From: Nymphaea colorata | Taxonomy: Eukaryota; Streptophyta; Magnoliopsida; Nymphaeales; Nymphaeaceae | DNA length: 64,000 bases | Assembly (NCBI RefSeq): GCF_008831285.2 | Contig: NC_045147.1 | Location: 5,062,334 to 5,126,333, forward strand | Direction: 5' to 3' | The notes under the pieces: model-generated | Told to the model about the DNA's origin: nothing | The model's input: the letters and a program-made list of their open reading frames with translations, nothing else | Databases searched by the model: none | Position numbers and translations under genes: made by a program | Part shown: positions 1-12,400 of the stretch, piece after piece | Numbering within the stretch: position 1 is the first letter of the stretch | How the letters are laid out: every line of letters begins with the position of its first letter

Positions 1-1382
1 GCTCTCCTGTAGTCAATTAATGGCTCATAAAGGCGCGATTGCTTTTACCTCGGAAAACAAGATCCACTGTTGGAGCATCTCAACATGTTTTGCCTTTAGG
101 ACAAGTCCATATACGTGGCATATCCCTTATGATTTTATCTTTCATGATGCAGTTGGTTGTACATATAACGAAGCTTAAATTTTTAGAGTCTTACTTTAAT
201 TAGTTAACTTGGTCTGTAGCTTTGCAAAACAGGATCGCAACTTCACAAGTCGACCTCTTATTTGGTTTTCTGATAGAAATAAATGTGTTTTACGCTAATA
301 AAGTTAGACGCTTTTTTGGTCTTCGATTTTTGGATTACCAAAAAATGTTGATACATATATTGTTCAACAATTCAAAAGTTGATTTGAACTAAATCAATCC
401 TGTAAGTCCCATTCTTAGCGCTGGACATTTTCCAGAATGTTAAAAGAAAAAAAAAAAACAAATGGAATCTGCATGTGTGTGTGTGTGTTTGTGTGTGCAT
501 CGATATTTATATTTTCAGAGAGAGAGAGAGAGAGGGACAGCGGGAGAGAGACAGAGAGATGCAAAAGTACAAATCCGAAATTAAAATAAATCTCTGAATT
601 ATATTTCTCTGAACTAGTTCTGAATGATCACATGTGCTTCAATTGTGAACCGTTTGACTTCTAGGCAATCACAAGTTAAAGAATCTTATGATGCTTTATA
701 GTGATTAAACTTAACATGATAATAGACTTCGCTAAACATAGCCATAGAATTCAGCCTGCACCACACAATCCCCCAACATATTCAAGACGGTTCTCGCCAG
801 AAGAAACTTAAGTTTAAAATGTTTAATGTTTGTTTCATTTTAGCATTTTTATAACAAAGCTGGACATTTTTCCTTGGGGCGATATGTGCACACTCCACTT
901 GCACGTTCCTCTTGCTAACAGTAACCACCTCATTTTGAGATTCTTTGCACCTTTTAAATCCATTCCCCAAAGGAACAAAAGTAGACAGAGTGGAAGATCG
1001 TCTCATATAAGTGAAATCCAGCACAATTCCAGGAAAAAGATTATTGTCTTCATAACTGCTACCATTATTATTATTGCGAAGAAAAGTTGGATGATATACT
1101 CGCTTTTAAGTGAGCCTTTATTTTCCTTTAATTAGAGACCATCTATCCCCTCATCCGTATCTGATAGAAATGTGATGGATGAAATTAAAAATCGATAAGT
1201 GCAAAATTCAGATGCTTGCAATATCCATCCATTTCGTCGAACCAGCCAGACCCACTGAAACCCTTTTACGCACACCTGTGTCCCAAATACCGTTATTATG
1301 TGCCAACCGTTAAAAATGCAACATTAAAAAGCTTCCTCACAGGCAACATCTGAAATAGTTGAACAAAATTTTTCCATTTCTT
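1..1382. other. Intergenic sequence, no gene seen
   Basis: No open reading frame here resembles a known protein and no splice-consistent exon chain was found. The stretch is AT-rich. It holds a (TG)n run at about 473-497 and an (AG)n run at about 517-535. It lies beyond the 3' end of the LIN37-like gene, before the TIR element. Confidence 0.6.
473..535. repeat. TG and AG microsatellites
   Basis: An interrupted (TG)n tract at about 473-497 is followed by an (AG)n tract at about 517-535. These are ordinary simple repeats. Confidence 0.85.
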
Positions 1383-1654
1383 TCAGGGGGCTTAACGGGC
1401 AGGAAAAATCCTGTAGCAGCAGAAAAAAAATTCAAATTTTTAAAAAATTTCTGAACGCGGAAAAAAATTTTGGACCGTTACGGTCGATTTCGTAAATTTT
1501 TTTTCCGGAAAAAATTTCCACTCAGGGTGGGTGGAAATTTTTTTCCGGAGAAATATTTTTGCCCGTTAGGGCACACCTCGCTTCTCCTGGCTTTCTCCTC
1601 CTGCAGCCGCATCATCCTCTCTCTCGCCCGCAGCCGCACCAACCTCGCCTTCTC

Positions 1655-1734
1655 CTCTCACAGCGTCTTCCTCTCGCCCGTTCGCCCGCTCACCCTCTCA
1701 CAGCGTCTTCCTCTCGCCCGTTCACCCACCTGAG
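1655..1734 (+). repeat. Tandem duplication, 40-bp unit
   Basis: The word CTCTCACAGCGTCTTCCTCT occurs at 1655 and again at 1695, with matching flanks. This gives a two-copy 40-bp direct repeat in the C-rich interior of the TIR element. Confidence 0.75.
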
Positions 1735-2232
1735 GTTTCGCCTGGGAATCCGTTGGGAGGAAGAATGTTTGCTTCTGTTGGGCGGTTGAGGCTGACCTTG
1801 TTGCTGCCGCTGATGGTGGTGGTACTGGCGGTTGTGGCGTTGGATTGGTGCTAGTGGATGATGGGGGAGAGAGGATAGATGGGGAATGGGGATTGGAGAG
1901 GCCAAGTCTGGCAGGCGACGGTCATCTGGGTAGGGTTTTGCATCATCATCTTCTCCTCCTCTTTCCTTTTGCTTCCTCTTCTTAACCCCTCTGATCAAAC
2001 GAATCGGCCGTCAGCCGTCAGGTGGAATTGGATGTGGCAAAAACCCTTTGAACAGAGATGGAACGCAAAAAGTTGAAGGCGCAAGCGGATATGGCTGCCC
2101 TAATCCAAGGAGAGACATAGAGAGGGAGGGAGAGGGAAAGGATGAGATTCCTACAGTTCCTCCCTCTTTTCTCATGGGTGGAGTTCCGTCCCCCTTTTGC
2201 TTCCCGTTGAGAAAATTTTCCAGAGTATATCG

Positions 2233-2430
2233 GTGGTCATAGATCTCGACGGCATCCTCCAAGAGCCATTCCACCTCTCTACATAGGGTGTGAGAGTGGG
2301 GGCCGTTGTCGAGCTGGGCAAACTTCGAACCCACAGAGAGGGCGAGATTTCTGGCCCACGAACGCCACTTCTGCAGGTCCGGGATGGTGGTGGTGTAGAC
2401 CAGAGGGCGGAGGAAGAGACGACTCGGGGT
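2233..2430 (-). pseudogene. Captured exon resembling the N-terminus of a plant PrmC/HemK-type methyltransferase
   Basis: A minus-strand open frame (2559..2011, 182 codons) contains, at residues 44-109, a segment that reads like a real protein: LFLRPLVYTTTIPDLQKW, then RSWARNLALSVGSKFAQLDN, then CREVEWLLEDAVE. This pattern matches my recollection of the region before the catalytic domain in plant homologues of PrmC/HemK, which methylate release-factor glutamine. The catalytic NPPY motif and SAM-binding domain are absent, so this piece alone cannot be an enzyme. After residue ~109 the frame turns into unrelated sequence, as expected where an exon stopped. It lies wholly inside the TIR element, which suggests transduplication of a host exon. 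The family assignment is from memory of the motif and is moderate in certainty. Confidence 0.5.
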
Positions 2431-2667
2431 TTCCTCGGTGATGGCGGTGGTCGTCGTCTTCCTCTCCTCAGGGCACAGAACCGTCGTCCTCTTCCTTCTT
2501 TTCCAATTTTTTTTCATCAAACAAAAAAAAAATCCAGAAAAATAATTCCTATGTAACAAACGTGGTTTTGGACGATTGGAATTTTATTTCGTATTCACCA
2601 ATTCCAGAAAATTTTTTCTGAAAATTTTTTTTCATTTCCATATTTCCTGCCATCAAACGGCCCCTCA

Positions 2668-3440
2668 GAGAATCACCGAAAGGGGAGAAAGCGGGAAGCG
2701 CGTGGAAAGAATCGCAAGATGAGAAAAAGATATAACCCGAGTGGTCTGGTACTTTACCGATTTCTACGTGAGTACTCGACAAATACCAGAGGTAACATTG
2801 AAAAACGAGACCTCTTGATTTTGTGTCAAAAAATATCGTAAACAAAATGTGAACATCCTAACATGTTCATAAATACTAATTTAATATAAATCATGTTTTC
2901 ATTCAAATTATTTTTATAAAAAATTTTGATTTTTCTACTATCAAAGCTTTATGTTATAAGATCCATTCATTTTTTATTATTAAAAAAACATGATTAAAAG
3001 TAAAAAAATGACCAACTTAATACATGGTGGCTGCCGATGCTTTTGAGCAATGATCTCCTAGCCAAGATAACAAGCTACCCAACTCAGATGTCTTCGATGC
3101 TTACTCGTTGTCATTGCCATGTTGCTCGTCGAAGAAACCCAGAGATTTGGTTTCTATTACAGGACTGAGACCAAGAAAATCATGACAGGAAATATACATA
3201 ATTAACAGTGCAGCTTTCTCCCATCGTACCTTCAGCACTGGAATGCATGAAAACTTTCTGAATGATAATGAATCTTCTTAGTGGGGAAATACGGCCAGTG
3301 CAGGTTCTTCAGTTGGTCTGCGTTTTTTGACTTGGTTTTTTCCTCCCTTCATTTTTTTCCTTTTTTGAACCTAACAGTAGGTCCAAACAATACATTCAAT
3401 AGCATTACATGTGACGCAATGACACGGCAAGGCTGGAGTG
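2668..3440. other. 3' flank of the LIN37-like gene, no gene seen
   Basis: AT-rich sequence lying downstream of the LIN37-like stop codon (that gene is read on the minus strand). It should hold the 3' UTR and polyadenylation site. Short TTTATT words on the plus strand could be polyadenylation signals, but none is decisive. Confidence 0.5.
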
Positions 3441-6400
3441 TCAGCTTCCTGCCACCACATCATTTTTGTTCTGCTCCAGTGAAGGAGGAAGTAAGAGGGC
3501 AAGCCTTTGTTTGAATCTATCGATGCGTTGTAATCTTTCCTCCCGCAATCTGCAAAATCAACAACCAGGAAAAAGAAACCTACTTTTATCTCCCGAGAAG
3601 CTGATGAGAGACTCAATGACTTGGAAGTTAGTTTCAATCAATAAAAAAACAAAGAACAAACGAATAAAGGATGCGTCAGCCATTAACTAACAGTACTTCA
3701 AGATTATTACACTTTTCTCATCAATTGGTTACCAGCATTAGCAGGCTCATCCAAACCCATAATTTACATTTTAGTGTCCAAACTTTGGAAAGGGAAAATC
3801 GTGGTTGTTTTTCAGATAAACTGTACAAAAGGACAATCTGCCAACTTTAGAAACTGACTCAAGAAGTTTTTTTTTCTTTAAACTAGTCTGAGAGCATACA
3901 TAAATCACACTATTGTTCAGTGAAACACAAATATGGATTAAAATAACCATTAGCTCTGATAATTGTTCTCCTCCAAGGAAATGAAGGAAAATGTGTCTAG
4001 CAGAAACACATCCAGGCGCACTGAAAAAAATAAATAAAACAAATGGATTCATCACTCTATGTTAAAGGTCATACCTTGCCCGAACTTTTTTAGCATGTCT
4101 TACATGCGTCTCCAGTAACTCACGTGTAGATAGGTTATCAACAGAATTTTTTGCCTGTGAAATGAAGAGATGTTTGTGAAAAGATGAGAATTTTTGCAAT
4201 AAATAATCTGAAACAAATTCCAAGTTCATGAACGGATATGGATAACCATCTTTTCTGAAACCTAGTCAAAGCATAAACTTTGAAAATCAGTTGGCACTGG
4301 AAAAAAAAGAGATAAGGCTAGTAATCTAATACTTAGAAGCATATCATCCTATGCAGAAATATTCGACATATTTTAAGATGAATCTTTGAAATTGAATATC
4401 CAAAGGAAACATAAGCGACAAGAAGTCTTTGCTACTTATCCCGACACCAGGAACAAGTTCCACAACAGCCTTCAATTAGTATTACCATTGAAGGTTTGAG
4501 ACGTTCCAGGTAGCAAAGATACACCCATCAACAATTTTACTATAAGCATTACAAAACTATGCAGACCCAACTACAAAGTACCCCGCAATCCGCATAACAA
4601 TAATAGAGTTCTAATCCAACTCTTGCATAACAGGAAATTATTTTCATTACCAATTAGGGCAAATTTCCCCATATTTAAGCACAAGTATTCTGAGTTGGGT
4701 TTAGTACCTCTATAGCTCTGCACCCGACTTGACTCAGATCCTCTAGAACAAGATCAAGAAATAAAACCTGCTTACTGTATTAAGGACCCTCCTCCTCTGC
4801 TAAGACCCGACTCTAACACTTCTCCAGTAGGAATCACACAGCTGGTGAGGGACAAGGAAAGGAACAAGTGAACATGTGATAGAGCTCATCCTCACATGGC
4901 ATTCCAGGTATGCATCCTCCTCCTGGGAACTCATTTGACCCATTTCACCAAAAATGGAGAATATACCAAATTAGCTAGGGGCCCAAAAAAAATATTTCCT
5001 AAATTTTTCATTAAGGACCCAACCATCTACGTCTTTTAGGCAGGAGCATGATTAACTGTCAAGGGGTTGCTGCTGAGATCAAGGTCGCTGACCCAGCAGT
5101 TTATTTAGAAAGCCTGGATATATGCTGGTGCATTTAGCAACACAGGAAGCCTAATTGGGGGCAATTTGTAAAAGCCCTAATGGTAAGATTTGAGCCTTCT
5201 GCCTACTTGAATTATAATGTTGAGCAGTCAAGATCAAACAGAAGGGGTGGGTAGTGGATTAATAGGAGAAATTTGAAGAACTAAGGAACACGGTGACAGG
5301 TTGGCCAATGGAGGCCTCGATCAAAGCATCTATTGGGTGCTTGAAAGAGAAATACAAATTGAAATACAAGCTGCCATACCCCTGTCACTTCTCGAGAGTT
5401 TCGAGCTGGAATGGCTAGCATGGGTAACAGAGAAGAAGTGATGTAGGCGGGGAAATGGAGTTTGGGAAGGATATCTGACTAATGCTTCCTTGGGGAAAAG
5501 TCCTAGGATGATGAAGGACGACAATGAAACTATCTCATGGCAAGGTGGCTGTCACAGGGTAAACAAGTTCTATTCAAAAGGTTGACGCCATAACGGATCA
5601 AAGTCATCAGACAAAGGAGTATGTTTCTATAAAACACAGACAAAGTACTTGTGTCAGTGCAACACGACACTGGTGCTGGCACAGGACTGTTTGGACACAG
5701 TTGACTTAACTTTTCTAATCTTTTTTGGGTATACTTTTATATTTAGATATGTTTTTGATGTATTTTAGCATTTTATGTTCAGGAATGTATATTTTATAAA
5801 TGTAAACGATGATGATGCATTTATTTTTTAAAAATTTTATTTTTTATAGATATATATATATATATATATTTATTTATTTATTTATTTATACACGACTGTG
5901 TTTCCATACCCATGTTTTTAAAAGTGCTTCAATACCCATACCAACACCCGTATCCCCCATGTGACATAGATGCATTTCCAATGTGATGAAAAGTGGACAG
6001 TAGGACACACTCGTAAGAAACTTTGCAAGTATTTAGTTGATGAAGCTGGCAAAGATGTCAATGCAGAAGCAAAGAAGGTAGCAGCATCTAGCATAGCAAA
6101 GCTTGGACGTGGCTTCAAATATATCATTTCACACCTTGGCTAGGGTCAATGTACCACAAGTAATGACAGCAGAAGGTCGACTTAAAGGAAGAAGAAATCA
6201 ACATCCTGATGTGCCACCATAATTGTATAAGCAAAAAGACAGGAAAGATCGGTTGGAGCAAATAAATGGAGCAGCCAAAATTTAAGGTGGTTGTAGGCAA
6301 CGGAAGCTCTCTGTTATGCAAAGGAAGGAGCTCTCAGGAGATGCTTTGAGATACAAGGGTTGTGCTTCAGAGTGGAGTTGTACCCCCTTGATAATGTTGG

Positions 6401-9400
6401 CATCCAATGGCTAAAGCAATTAGGGAAGATAGAATGGGATTTCATGAAAATACAGATGAAGTTTCAAGGACCTGAAGGAGAAAGGACTATCCAGGCTTCT
6501 AAAGTTGATTGATTGGAGGCAAAAAAAAGTGACGAAGTCGGCTAAGACTAGGGGAGGGTGAGAAGGCCTGCACTTGTTAACAATTGTGACTGCAGGGTTT
6601 AGCCAAGAAAAACCAAGCATAGTGAATATACCACCTAAATTCTCATAGCGCATCTTGAAAGAGCCTGGTTCAGCTCATGTCAAGCTGGGACCTTATCAGT
6701 ACAATTACTGCAGAAAGGTGAGAGAGAAAGATTGATTATAGAAATGCTGCAGGAAGGAATGATCCAGCCCAGTAGAGGCCCCATTATTCAAGAAAATGGA
6801 TGGGCACTAGAGATTTTTCATCGACTAGAGGGCCCTAAATTCAATTGCTGTCAAGAATAGGTATGCCATACCAATTGTTAAGGAGCAGTTGGATGAGCTC
6901 AAAGGAGCTGACATATTGCTCGAGCTTGACTTACGGGATAAGTACCACCAAGGTAAGGATGATCATGAGGATATTAAGAAGGCTGCCTTTCAAACACGAG
7001 GTCAATTTAGAGTCATGCCATTCAGGCTCGCAAATACCCCTACAACATTCCAAGCTCTGACAAATGAAGTTTTTACTCGCACCTACATATTCATTTATGT
7101 TTTTTTTTTTATGACACATCAATTCATAGTAGCAGCCGAGAACATTGTCAAGTTGAAGGAAGTACTAAAATTGTTGTGCAGCAATCAGTTGTATGCCAAC
7201 GCTTCAAGTTGCATGTTCATCAATCCACATGTCACTTATTTGGGTCACACTATATCTGGCCGAGGAATTCAGATGGAGGAAGACAAGGTTTTAAAGACTG
7301 GGAAATACCAAAGGGGATCAAGGGACTGGGAGATTTCGTGTGGCCCACTGGTTATTACAGGTGCCTTGGAAAAACTTCAGGGAAATAACTATGCCATTAA
7401 CAGCAATGTTTACGAAAGATAGCTGGAAATGAAAGAAAGACACTGTGGTCACATTTGAGAAATTATAGAAGGCCATCATGAGCACTCTAATACTGACTTG
7501 GCCAGATTTTAGTCGGCCAGTGACAGTTGATATTGATGAATCAAAAGTTGGAATAGGGGATGTTTTGAGCCAAGGTTACCACCCTATGGCTTTCTTCAGT
7601 AAGACAAAGGAGAGCTGATTTAAGGCCAAGTCCACCTATGATCATGAACTGATGGTCATGGTTCTTCTCCCATTTTTTTTCTACTTCCACCCCACCCCCC
7701 CACTCCTTCTCTCTCTCTCTCTCTTTATCTCTCTCATAGTAAGGAAGAGGGCCAATGAGATTAAAGACTAGTCACAAATGTCATTAATGGGTTTTAAATG
7801 GTGAGGTTTTCCTCTGGTATTTTTCAACAAAGCTGAAAATCTTGGGAAAGTTCAGCAATTTTTATTAAAAAGAAAAAATCCTAAAAAATAGAAATAAGCA
7901 AAATAAATGAAAAACTAACAATAAAACATAATAAGTGACTTGATAAAATGATAAAAATGATGTTTTGGTAATGAGATAAACAATTTAACTTATGTTTTAA
8001 ACTTTAAAGAAAAATAACCTAAAAATAATGACAAAAACGTAATAAAAACTAAAAAAATGCAAAAAATTCATTTTAGAACTTTTTCAAAAAAAGTTTAAAA
8101 ATACATGTTTTTTTCATTTTCATTCTTAACATTTTTATTGGGTCTTTTTTGAAGAAGACAGGTTTTTTGTGGCTATGGATTAAAGCAATCTCCATAAAAA
8201 AATTAAAAAACGTAGACAAATAAAACCGTCAAACTTGTAATGACTTACATAACAGATTATATATATCATATATGTGCCCTCGCTACAACCAGCCACCTGC
8301 AGCCATGTAAGATGGCAAGAGAACCAGGCACCATGGCCGAGATGGGAGTACTCTACTTGGCTACAATGATGTTTCCAGCCTTCACACCTTGAGGATTGTA
8401 AATAGCGGAAAGCAAAGCATAGTTATAAGTATAAATAAGTTGGTTGTGGACCAAAGAGGTCCCAAATATAGTTGACCCACCTGAGTTGTATTCCCATTTA
8501 AATATTTTGGGTCTATTGAAGCCTAAGGTTCTACATCAGAAGGGTATGTGAGAAAGGTTGTCATACCCAAGCCCCTGATACACTATAGGTACATCAGGAT
8601 AGATTTCCGATCAGAACCAATCCACAAGCCTTAAACTCTCTTTTCTAAAGTTTTTTTTGGGTAAAAAAAAAAGTCAACAGCTCTTCCCTTGGAAAGAGGG
8701 TTCAAAGCATTGTCATTGTAGAAATAATAGACGCGCAAGAACGGAAAATCGAACACAGGTGTAACGTGGAAAACCCTCAACTAGAGGGAAAAAACCACGG
8801 GTGAGGAGGTCTGGTGCCCACTAGCCGCCAGACTCTCTCTCTCTTTGAAAATTCATTAACACTTAAGATTAGGGTTTACAATGGTATAAGTATGCCCAAA
8901 CCAGGACATACTGGATCGGGTCCAGACCCGGACCCATACATCAAGATCCGTCAACACTCCCCCTCAAGTTGGGCATACCTATCAAACATGCCCAACTTGG
9001 ATACATTTCTCTCGAATGAAGTTAAAGATAGGGCTTTCGTCAAAACATCAGCTGTTTGGTCTTCAGATCTCATGTAAGGAAGTATAAGTTCTTTAGCATC
9101 AATTCTCTCTCGAATGAAATGCATGTCAATCTCAACATGCTTTGTTCTGTCATGAAGCACAGGGTTGTTGGCCAAGTTGATTGTCGACTTGTTATCGCAA
9201 TACATCTTCATTGGTTCTTCAACCTTTATACCAATATCAGTCAACAATACTTTTAGCCACAAAAGCTCTGAAACTCCCATAGTCACTGCTCTGTATTCTG
9301 CTTCAGCACTGGAACGAGAACAAACATCTTGTCTTTTACTTCTCCACACTATGAGATTCCCTCCCAAATAAATACAATAGCCAGAGGTGGACCTCCTAGT

Positions 9401-12400
9401 GTCAATACAGCCTGCCCAGTCTGCATCTGAATAACCTTCAATCCCAAGAGTGCCTTGCTTGACATACAAGAGACCTTTGCCAGGATTTCTCTTCAAGTAG
9501 CACAAGATCCTGTCAACAGCCTTCAAGTGGGCATCCGTGGGAGCATGCATGAACTGACTCATCACATTCACAGCAAAGGAAATATTAGGTCTAGTGAGAG
9601 TAAGATAAATCAACTTCCCTACAAGACATTGATATCTTCTTTTGGCCTCTTCACAGAGAGGCTCCCCATCTCTAAGACTTAGCTTATGGCCAGCATCTAG
9701 AGGAGTAGAAGCTGGTCTACACCCCAATTTCCCGGTCTCCTTTAACAAATCTAGAGTGTACTTCCGTTGATTTAGCACGAGGCTAGTCCTAGACCTAGCA
9801 ATTTCAATGCCAAGGAAATATTTCAACTTACCAAGGTCCTTGAGATCAAACTCGATCGCCAACAGTTTCTTTAACTTAATTAGTTCATCTTCATCGTCAC
9901 CAGTGACAATCATATCATCAACATATACCAACAAAATAGTAACCTTTTGCTCATTTCTCTTCACAAAGAGTGTATGATCTCCATTCCCTTGATGGTATCC
10001 ACATTGTCTCATGACAAGTCTAAGTCGTTCAAACCATGCTCGAGGAGATTGCTTGAGCCCATATAAAGCTTTCCTTAGCTTGCAACATTTTCCAGGTTCC
10101 TCATATCCTGGAGGCATACACATATATACTTCCTCTTCAAGGTCTCCATTGAGAAATGCATTCTTGACATCAAGTTGGTACATCTTCCACTCCTTCATCA
10201 CAGTTAAGGAGATAATGACTCTGACAGTCTTCATCTTCGCAACAGGAGCAAAGGTCTCCAAATAATCAATCACATATTTCTGACTAAACCCATTGGCCAC
10301 AAGACGAGCTTTGTATCTTTCAACACTTCCATCTGGTTTGTACTTGATGGTGTAGACCCACTTAGATCCAACCAAGTGAGCCGCCTCAGGAATCTTTATA
10401 ATTTCCCATGTCATGTTTCTTCTCAGGGCTTCCATCTCTTCTTCCATTGCATAAGTCCACTTGGGATCACTTTGAGCCTCAGCAACATTCCTGGGAATCA
10501 TAGCCAAAGAAAGAGAAGATACAAAACATTTGTAGTCCTTGCTCAGTCTAGAATATGAAACAAAGTTACCAATAGGATGTTGAGTACATGACCTGACACC
10601 CTTTCGCAGGGCAATGGGAAGCTCTTCACTTGCAAAACCAGTCTGAATCTCTTCTTCAACAGGTTGCTTCTGAGCACGACTTGGGTCATCCAGGGAAGGA
10701 CTAACTAGATTGGGAGTAGAATTCTCACCACTTGTCATCTCATCAGTACAAACTCTTTGCCTAGAGTAAACTTGCCCAAACAGACGATTGCATTCCTCTC
10801 CTGCCCCAGTAGAACACTCTCCACTTTTTTCTTGTTCAAGCACCTCAATAGAAGGACCAACGGATTCACGCCTGTAGTCCAAAAAATCTGTAAACAGAAT
10901 TTCCTGACTCGAAGAATACTCTTCGTTTGACATAGAATTCTCCCCCTGAAGAGGATTCTCACCAAAATAGGAAGCATGTTCAAGGCAAGTGACATCTTTG
11001 GTAACATAGGCACGACCAGTGGAAGGGTCCCGACACTTATACCCTTTTTGAGTGGGAGAATAACCTAGAAATACACCCTTAATAGACCTTGGATCAAGCT
11101 TTTTAATGTGAGGACTATGATTGTGAATAAAGCAAACACAGCCAAAGACTCTTGGTGGAAGAGAGAAAGGTTCACGACTCCCCGGTAACATAGAGTGAGG
11201 CGTCTGCCCATTTAACACACGACTAGGCAAACGGTTTATAAGATACGCACTGGTCAACACAGCATCCCCCCAATATCTATTTGGAACATGACGTTGAAAA
11301 AGAAGAGCTCGAGTCATATTCAATAACTGACGATTCTTTCGTTCAGCAACTCCATTTTGAGGAGGAGTATAACTACATGAAGTCTCATGAACAATTCCCT
11401 TTTTTCGAAAGAAGCTATCAACAGACTGACACATGTACTCACGAGCATTGTCAGATCGAAAGGTCTTAACAGATGCTCCATATTGAGTTTCCACATAAGC
11501 AATGAAAGTCTCTATAACAGTAGGAACTTCACTACGATCTTTCAACAAGTAGACAATAGTGTTACAAGAACAATCATCTATAAAGGTGATAAAATATTGA
11601 AAATCATGATAGGAAGGAATCCCTGAAGGCCCCCACACATCAGAATGAATCAGGGCAAATACCTCATTAGAACGATGGCTAGACAAAGGGTATGAAGCCC
11701 TAACATGTTTGGCCAGGTGACAGACATCACAGGACACCATAGTCATATCTAACCTGAAACATAAATCAAGAAACAACTGTCTAAGAAGCCCAAAAGGCAG
11801 GTGTCCAAGGCGCTCATGCCAACGTAGAATCAATTGAAGGGAGTCCTCTCTGTTCTTCGTTGCTTGACTGACTGCCGTCATGAGAGCCTGAGCAGTACGC
11901 ATAGGTAAACGATATAGCCCGTCAGAAATCAGACCAATCTCAATCCTCTTCCCTGTCACCAAGTCCTGCATAACATAGTGTCCCTGTCCCCAAGATCAGG
12001 CACTTTACATTGCCCAGAAATGGGAAAACCGAGTGTTCCTCTTTTTAGCTGGCTTAAATGATGAGTTTGAAGGTGTTCGGAGCCAGATTCTGAATTCTGA
12101 AGAGGTGTCCAGTATTGAAGATGTATACTCGGTTGTTGAAGCAGAAGAACAGAGAAGGCTGGTCACCAATGAAAGCAAGAGGGATCTTGGTCTCTCTCAT
12201 GAGAGATCAGCCCTTGTGAGCCGTGGACCTGGAGGCTTGGCTAGACCCCCTCGCCGATGCACACACTGCAAGAAGATGGGTCACACCGTCGATTACTGTT
12301 GGGATCTCTATCCAGACAAGAAAGGAAATAGAGGGAGGTCTTCTAGTGGGAAAACACCTGGGCCTGAGGCGCCCAAATCTAGTAGGGAAAAACTTTCTAT

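Larger units (their letters stand above)
1386..2664. mobile_element. Small TIR DNA transposon carrying captured gene sequence (Pack-type), copy A
   Basis: The left end begins GGGGG and the right end finishes CCCC. The reverse complement of the right end reads GGGGCCGTTTGATGGCAGG, which resembles the left end of copy A and more closely that of copy B at 56376. The trinucleotide TCA flanks both ends (1383-1385 and 2665-2667), which would fit a 3-bp PIF/Harbinger-type duplication; the superfamily is not settled. The first ~190 bases contain self-complementary blocks built on TTTCCGGAAAAAATTTCC-like words and end in CCGTTAGGGCAC. Copy B shares the same layout. No transposase is visible, so the element must be non-autonomous. 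The interior is GC-rich and gene-like, unlike the AT-rich ends. Confidence 0.6.
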
